The position numbers and the translations under genes were made by a program. From an uncultured Mucispirillum sp. (GTDB lineage: Bacteria > Chrysiogenota > Deferribacteres > Deferribacterales > Mucispirillaceae), in contig CAMEZN010000029.1 of the NCBI GenBank assembly GCA_945947845.1, positions 1 through 10,179 of the forward strand: a stretch of DNA of 10,179 bases, given 5' to 3'. Below are positions 6,400-10,179 of this stretch, in pieces; position 1 is the first letter of the stretch, and each line of letters starts with the position of its first letter. The notes under the pieces are model-generated. The model ran no database searches. It was not told where the DNA came from and worked only from the letters and a program-made list of their open reading frames with translations.

Positions 6400-8253
6400 C
6401 TAATCATCATCTTCTTCAATACCTTGCAGCATTTTACCACGGAGAGTATGTCTTTCTTGTGCAGAAAGAATTGTTTTTCTAATGCGGATAGATTGAGGAG
6501 TAACTTCTACCATTTCATCATCTGCAATAAAATGTATAGCTTTTTCAAGTGTCATTGGAAGAATAGGGCGAAGAGTAAGTGCCTCATCTTTTCCAGATGC
6601 ACGCATATTTGTAAGTTTTTTCTCTTTGCATGGGTTAACATTTAAATCATTATCCTTATTATATTCGCCAATAACCATGCCTTCATATACAGGGTCGCCC
6701 GGAACTACAAAAAGCTGGCCCCTAGGTTCTAAATGGAAAAGACCATATCCAACAGCAACACCAGCTCTATCAGACACTAATGAGCCAGTATGACGAACTG
6801 GAAAATCACCCCTGTATTCTTCATAGCCTGCAAAAAGAGTATTCATAATACCAGTTCCTTTTGTATCTGTAAGGAAATCATCACGATAACCTATAAGTCC
6901 GCGGGAAGGCACAGAAAACTCTGCTCTAACCCTTCCAGTTCCTTTATTTACAAGGTTAGTCATTCTGCCTTTTCTCATAGAAAGTTTTTCTGTAATAACA
7001 CCAAGGTATGGTTCTTCACAGTCTATATAAACATTTTCAATAGGTTCTAAACGGATACCATCTTGTTTTTTGAAAATTACCTGTGGTCTTCCTACATTTA
7101 ATTCAAAACCTTCTCTTCTCATTTCTTCAATTAAGATAGCAAGTTGTAATTCGCCTCTGCCTTTAACTATAAAGCTGTCTTTTTCAGCTGCATCTTCAAC
7201 TTTAATAGATACATTTCTAAGCACTTCTTTTGCAAGTCTTTCTTTAATTTTAGCAGCCTGAACTATTTTCCCTTCTTTTCCTGCAAGTGGCGATTTATTA
7301 ATTGTAAATTTCATGGCAACAGTTGGTTCATCAACTGATATTCTAGGCAGCGGCTCAGTATTATCTTTTGAACAGATAGTATCACCAATAGTTACTTCTG
7401 CAATACCTGCAACAACTAAAATATCACCCGGTTGTGGGTTAGGGTTATCAACTAATTCCATACCAGAATAAGATTGAATTTTAGAAACTCTTGCAGCTTT
7501 TGATTCCCATTTCTCATTAAATATAATAAGCCCGTCATTAATATTTGTAACATTACTTCTTATTTTACCAATAGCAAGTCTGCCTAAATAATCAGAATAG
7601 CCTAAATCTGATACAAGCATTTTGAAAGTAGATTCTTCATCATAGCTAGGGGCTGGAATTTCTTTTAAAATCATATCAAAAAGTGGTTTTAAATCTTTAC
7701 CCGGCTCTTCAAGAGTAAGGGAAGCAACCCCATCTCTACCTATGGCATAAAGAATAGGAAAATCAAGCTGTTCTTCTGTTGCATCTAAATCTATAAATAA
7801 ATCTAAAACTTCATCTATTACTTCATGTGGTCTTGCATCTTTTCTGTCAATTTTATTAATACATACAATAACTCTTAAACCTCTTTCCAGTGCTTTTTTA
7901 AGCACAAAACGAGTTTGTGGAAGCGGACCTTCAGAAGCATCTACTAAAAGAATTGCTCCATCAACCATAGATAATGCTCGTTCAACTTCGCCGCCAAAAT
8001 CTGCGTGCCCCGGAGTATCTAAAATATTAATTTTAGTTCCATGCCAGTTTACAGAGCAGTTTTTAGCAGTAATAGTAATGCCTCTTTCTCTTTCAATATC
8101 CATACTATCCATTGCTCTTTCTTCTGTAACCTGATTATCTCTGTAAACACCGCTTTGTTTAAACATAGCATCTACAAGAGTAGTTTTACCATGGTCAACA
8201 TGGGCAATAATAGCAATATTTCTTAACGAATCATTTTGTGATAAATTTTTCAT
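6400..8253 (-). CDS. typA: Ribosome-binding GTPase TypA/BipA
   Basis: A 617-residue translational GTPase (E. coli BipA is 607) that binds the ribosome and aids 50S assembly and growth under stress or cold in the bacteria studied. G-domain motifs are G1 AHVDHGKT (17-24), G2 RGITI (57-61), G3 DTPGH (79-83) and G4 NKID (133-136). The usual G5 serine is isoleucine here (YAIGRDG, against the common YASGRDG). An EF-Tu-like barrel (about 215-300), EF-G domain III-like (310-395) and domain V-like (405-490) regions follow. The BipA-specific C-terminal domain comes last and ends in an acidic tail (EEDDD). It lacks the EF-G domain IV, as the family does. GAGG (8258-8261, minus strand) lies 4 bases before the ATG. 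The stop is TAG. It is a single-gene unit, convergent with the hydrogenase operon and divergent from the RCK gene. Confidence 0.96.
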   Translation of the reverse strand: MKNLSQNDSLRNIAIIAHVDHGKTTLVDAMFKQSGVYRDNQVTEERAMDSMDIERERGITITAKNCSVNWHGTKINILDTPGHADFGGEVERALSMVDGAILLVDASEGPLPQTRFVLKKALERGLRVIVCINKIDRKDARPHEVIDEVLDLFIDLDATEEQLDFPILYAIGRDGVASLTLEEPGKDLKPLFDMILKEIPAPSYDEESTFKMLVSDLGYSDYLGRLAIGKIRSNVTNINDGLIIFNEKWESKAARVSKIQSYSGMELVDNPNPQPGDILVVAGIAEVTIGDTICSKDNTEPLPRISVDEPTVAMKFTINKSPLAGKEGKIVQAAKIKERLAKEVLRNVSIKVEDAAEKDSFIVKGRGELQLAILIEEMRREGFELNVGRPQVIFKKQDGIRLEPIENVYIDCEEPYLGVITEKLSMRKGRMTNLVNKGTGRVRAEFSVPSRGLIGYRDDFLTDTKGTGIMNTLFAGYEEYRGDFPVRHTGSLVSDRAGVAVGYGLFHLEPRGQLFVVPGDPVYEGMVIGEYNKDNDLNVNPCKEKKLTNMRASGKDEALTLRPILPMTLEKAIHFIADDEMVEVTPQSIRIRKTILSAQERHTLRGKMLQGIEEDDD

Positions 8254-8478
8254 ATAGCCTCAAAAAAGTTTATATTAACAATCTACTTTTTTGCCTTTTT
8301 TTTATAAAATAGTCAAGCAGTTTTATTAAAAACAGATTTATAATGTGATAAAATATTTATAAATAAGCAAGAAATAAAGGTTCATATAAAGTAATAAATT
8401 GAAAAGAGCTAAAAAAAGAGTACAAATATAGTTTATAAATATAAAATAAAATAAATTAAAAATTCAATAATGGCTGTA
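8254..8478. other. Divergent A/T-rich intergenic region upstream of typA
   Basis: This holds the upstream region of typA on the minus strand and the sequence ahead of the promoter for the RCK gene. A minus-strand TTGACT (complement of 8311-8316) looks like a -35 element, but no good -10 lies 16-18 bases further on, so the typA promoter cannot be placed. No small gene with a ribosome binding site was seen. Confidence 0.55.
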
Positions 8479-8507
8479 TTGACATATAAAAATAATCATA
8501 TTAAGAT
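8479..8507 (+). promoter_or_regulatory. Sigma-70 promoter of the RCK-USP/antiporter operon
   Basis: TTGACA (8479-8484), a perfect -35, is separated by exactly 17 bases from TAAGAT (8502-8507), a good -10. Transcription should start near 8514, giving a short leader of about 24 bases before the TTG start codon at 8538. This is the best promoter match in the window and no operator symmetry is evident around it. Confidence 0.75.
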
Positions 8508-8526
8508 ACAGGAAAATATTTTACAT

Positions 8527-8537
8527 GGAGCATTACT
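8527..8537 (+). promoter_or_regulatory. Ribosome binding site for a TTG start
   Basis: GGAG (8527-8530) is 7 bases before TTG at 8538. The ATG at 8525 is out of frame with the long coding region and overlaps the GGAG itself, so TTG is the likely start. The glycine-rich nucleotide-binding strand (KKVLLFGLG) then begins at residue 4, normal for this family. Confidence 0.7.
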
Positions 8538-9953
8538 TTGGCAGCTAAAAAAGTATTACTTTTTGGGCTTGGATTTTTTCAACGCAGGCTATTAAAAATG
8601 CTTGCAGATGAAAGGCCTTGTGTTGTAGTTGATATAAATGGAGACCTAGTAGAACGGGTAACTAATGAATATAGTAATGTAACAGGTATAGAAGGGGAAG
8701 CTTCCAGTATAGTTATATGGAAAAAGATAAATTTGGAAGACATTTCTCATATTGTATCATCTTTGCAGGATTTTGATGTTGTTTTAGAAATATGCAGGAT
8801 TGCCCGTCAAGTATATAATCTTCAAATACCAATAATATTAATGCTTTATAAAAATGACAGACGGGAAGAATTAGAGCAATATGATGTAAAAGTTATAAAC
8901 CCTATTTTAATAGCATCAGAATCAGTATTAAATATTATACAAAAAAATTATGCAAGGCCAAATAATATTGGGCTTGGTAATGGTGAAATAGTAGAAGTAA
9001 TTATCCGCAGGCGTTCTCATATAGTAGATAGGAAAATGCGATTTTTAGCTCCAAGCAGGTGGAAGGTTGCAGCAGCATATAGAAATGGCTCATTTATGGT
9101 GCCAGATGGTGATTTTAAGCTGCAAATAGGGGACAGGGTAGTGCTTGTAGGTGAACCCAAAGTTGTAGAAAATATTGTAAATATTTTAATGATAGGTAAG
9201 CCTGAATTTCCATTACAGTATGGTCAAAGTTTTGCTGTGCTTACAGGTGGGTTAATTGATAAAGATTCTGTTGAAATAAACTACTTTTTTAATAATACAA
9301 AGGCAAAAAAATATTTATGGTATGATACAGAAAGTTATAAAGTAACAGATACAAAAGAAATAGAAATAATACAAAAAGCAGGCTGTGAGTTTGGCGGCAC
9401 ACTTAAAAATTTCCGCAGTGCTGCATATCTTCATGATGTGGGCACACTTGCAGTGTCAGGCAGTGCTGGTTTTGGTTTATTTAACAGAAAACTAAAATAT
9501 TATTTTAAAAAAACTCATCACCCAATTTTGATATGCAGGGGTAGAACACCGTATAATGAAGTAATAGTATCATTAAACGGCAGCATACCAGAAAGGCTTA
9601 TTGAAACAGGAGCAGAAGTAGCTGCTCATTTTGGAGTTCCTTGCAGATGTATATATGTTGTGCCACCCGGTGCATTAAAAACAAGCCAAGATACTCATGA
9701 AATGGAATCTCGTAAAAATTTTGTTAGAGATTATGAAAATTTAACAAGAACAAAAATACCACTTTTAATATTAGAAGGTAATCCTGTTCACAAGGTATTA
9801 TCAGAAGTAGATGATAAAGTAAATAGTCTTTTAATAGTTGCGGCTAATTCAAAAGACAGCATATCATTTTTAAATCCTCATACATCATTTTTAATAGCCT
9901 CTCGTGCCAATAACAGTGTGCTTGTGCTTCCAGATGAGGATTCTAATGACTGA
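8538..9953 (+). CDS. RCK/TrkA-type nucleotide-binding protein fused to USP-like domains
   Basis: A 471-residue soluble protein, probably the cytosolic regulator of the antiporter encoded next. Residues 4-125 look like an RCK_N (TrkA_N) Rossmann fold: GLGFFQ (10-15), the acidic D32 ending strand 2, and GEASS (53-57) in place of the usual GD(A/S)T. The third glycine of GxGxxG is Q15, so nucleotide binding may be altered. Residues 145-215 resemble RCK_C, with the typical L.IGDRVVLVG strand at 196-205. Residues 228-335 and 340-466 resemble two universal-stress-protein units; each ends in a (S/T)..(V/I)L(I/V) strand (PILICRG and SVLVLP). In the second unit the ATP-binding glycines of G-2x-G-9x-G(S/T) are missing. 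No membrane segments are seen. The gene overlaps the antiporter start by 8 bases, which suggests coupled translation. Domain calls are by eye; the USP assignment is less sure than RCK. Confidence 0.75.
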   Translation: MAAKKVLLFGLGFFQRRLLKMLADERPCVVVDINGDLVERVTNEYSNVTGIEGEASSIVIWKKINLEDISHIVSSLQDFDVVLEICRIARQVYNLQIPIILMLYKNDRREELEQYDVKVINPILIASESVLNIIQKNYARPNNIGLGNGEIVEVIIRRRSHIVDRKMRFLAPSRWKVAAAYRNGSFMVPDGDFKLQIGDRVVLVGEPKVVENIVNILMIGKPEFPLQYGQSFAVLTGGLIDKDSVEINYFFNNTKAKKYLWYDTESYKVTDTKEIEIIQKAGCEFGGTLKNFRSAAYLHDVGTLAVSGSAGFGLFNRKLKYYFKKTHHPILICRGRTPYNEVIVSLNGSIPERLIETGAEVAAHFGVPCRCIYVVPPGALKTSQDTHEMESRKNFVRDYENLTRTKIPLLILEGNPVHKVLSEVDDKVNSLLIVAANSKDSISFLNPHTSFLIASRANNSVLVLPDEDSND

Positions 9954-10179
9954 ACATGAAGCACTGTTTCTATTTTTTATGGCAATAGGTGCTTTTTTTA
10001 TGCCATTTATCAGTAAACGGCTGCTTTTGCCTGCTGCTGTTGGTGAAATTATTTATGGCATAGTGATTGCATCACTTTTACCGCATGGAGAAAACCAGCT
10101 TGAAATGGTAGAATATTTTTCTGCACTTGGTTTTTTAATATTAATGTATTTAGCTGGTCTTGAAATAGATTTTGAAAGA
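9946..10179 (+). CDS. CPA2-family cation/proton antiporter, N-terminal part
   Basis: The first 78 residues of a membrane transporter that continues beyond the window. The start ATG at 9946 overlaps the preceding stop by 8 bases and has GAGGA (9936-9940) 5 bases upstream. Hydrophobic helices are visible at about residues 6-21, 28-46 and 58-72. The segment LGFLILMYLAGLEIDFE (61-77) is the hallmark of the Na+/H+ exchanger domain (KefB/GerN/NapA-type, CPA2). LLLPAAVGEIIYGIV (26-40) matches the early helix in which P..(V/L)GEI..G is conserved. It would exchange Na+ or K+ for H+ across the cytoplasmic membrane; which ion cannot be told from this part. The preceding RCK-USP gene is probably its regulatory subunit, since many CPA2 proteins carry an RCK domain in the same chain. 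Confidence 0.9.
   Translation, partial: MTEHEALFLFFMAIGAFFMPFISKRLLLPAAVGEIIYGIVIASLLPHGENQLEMVEYFSALGFLILMYLAGLEIDFER

Overview
The window is very AT-rich, with long spacers close to pure A/T, and its genes are dense, ATG-rich and preceded by clear Shine-Dalgarno sites. The gene set is that of an anaerobic or microaerobic Gram-negative bacterium with Tat export and periplasmic hydrogen oxidation. The composition and the Hyd-2-type hydrogenase would fit a gut or sediment member of the Deferribacterota (Mucispirillum-like). That placement is inference from general knowledge, not from any comparison I could run.

Layout. Positions 2-88 hold the last codons of a pyruvate kinase gene, closed by a strong terminator (116-144). 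About 570 bases of A/T-rich DNA follow, with a candidate promoter (504-532) and several perfect palindromes. The main feature is a four-gene [NiFe] hydrogenase operon on the plus strand (712-5927), in the same order as Escherichia coli hybO-hybA-hybB-hybC: small subunit, 4x[4Fe-4S] ferredoxin subunit, NrfD-type membrane subunit, large subunit. The first two carry Tat signals. The small subunit and HybA end in membrane anchors. Electrons from periplasmic H2 oxidation would pass through three small-subunit clusters to HybA, then to HybB and the quinone pool. A 89-base gap holding two perfect palindromes separates hybB from hybC. The operon ends at a strong terminator (5951-5982). No maturation genes (hybD, hyp) are present here.

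Positions 5983-6321 are an empty A/T-rich spacer between convergent genes. typA/bipA, a ribosome-associated GTPase, lies on the minus strand (6400-8253) with its own terminator. A divergent intergenic region (8254-8537) carries a near-consensus sigma-70 promoter. It drives a 471-residue protein (TTG start) that joins an RCK/TrkA-type nucleotide-binding region to universal-stress-protein-like domains. That gene overlaps by 8 bases the start of a CPA2-family cation/proton antiporter, which runs off the window. The pair looks like an antiporter with a separate cytosolic regulatory subunit.

No mobile elements, CRISPR arrays, tRNA or rRNA genes were seen. Most of the window is recognisable. The points most worth a second look are the extra cysteines beside the FeS clusters of the small subunit, the structured hybB-hybC gap, the 18-bp palindrome before the operon, and the RCK-USP fusion with degenerate ligand motifs. 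I did not find a clearly new system.
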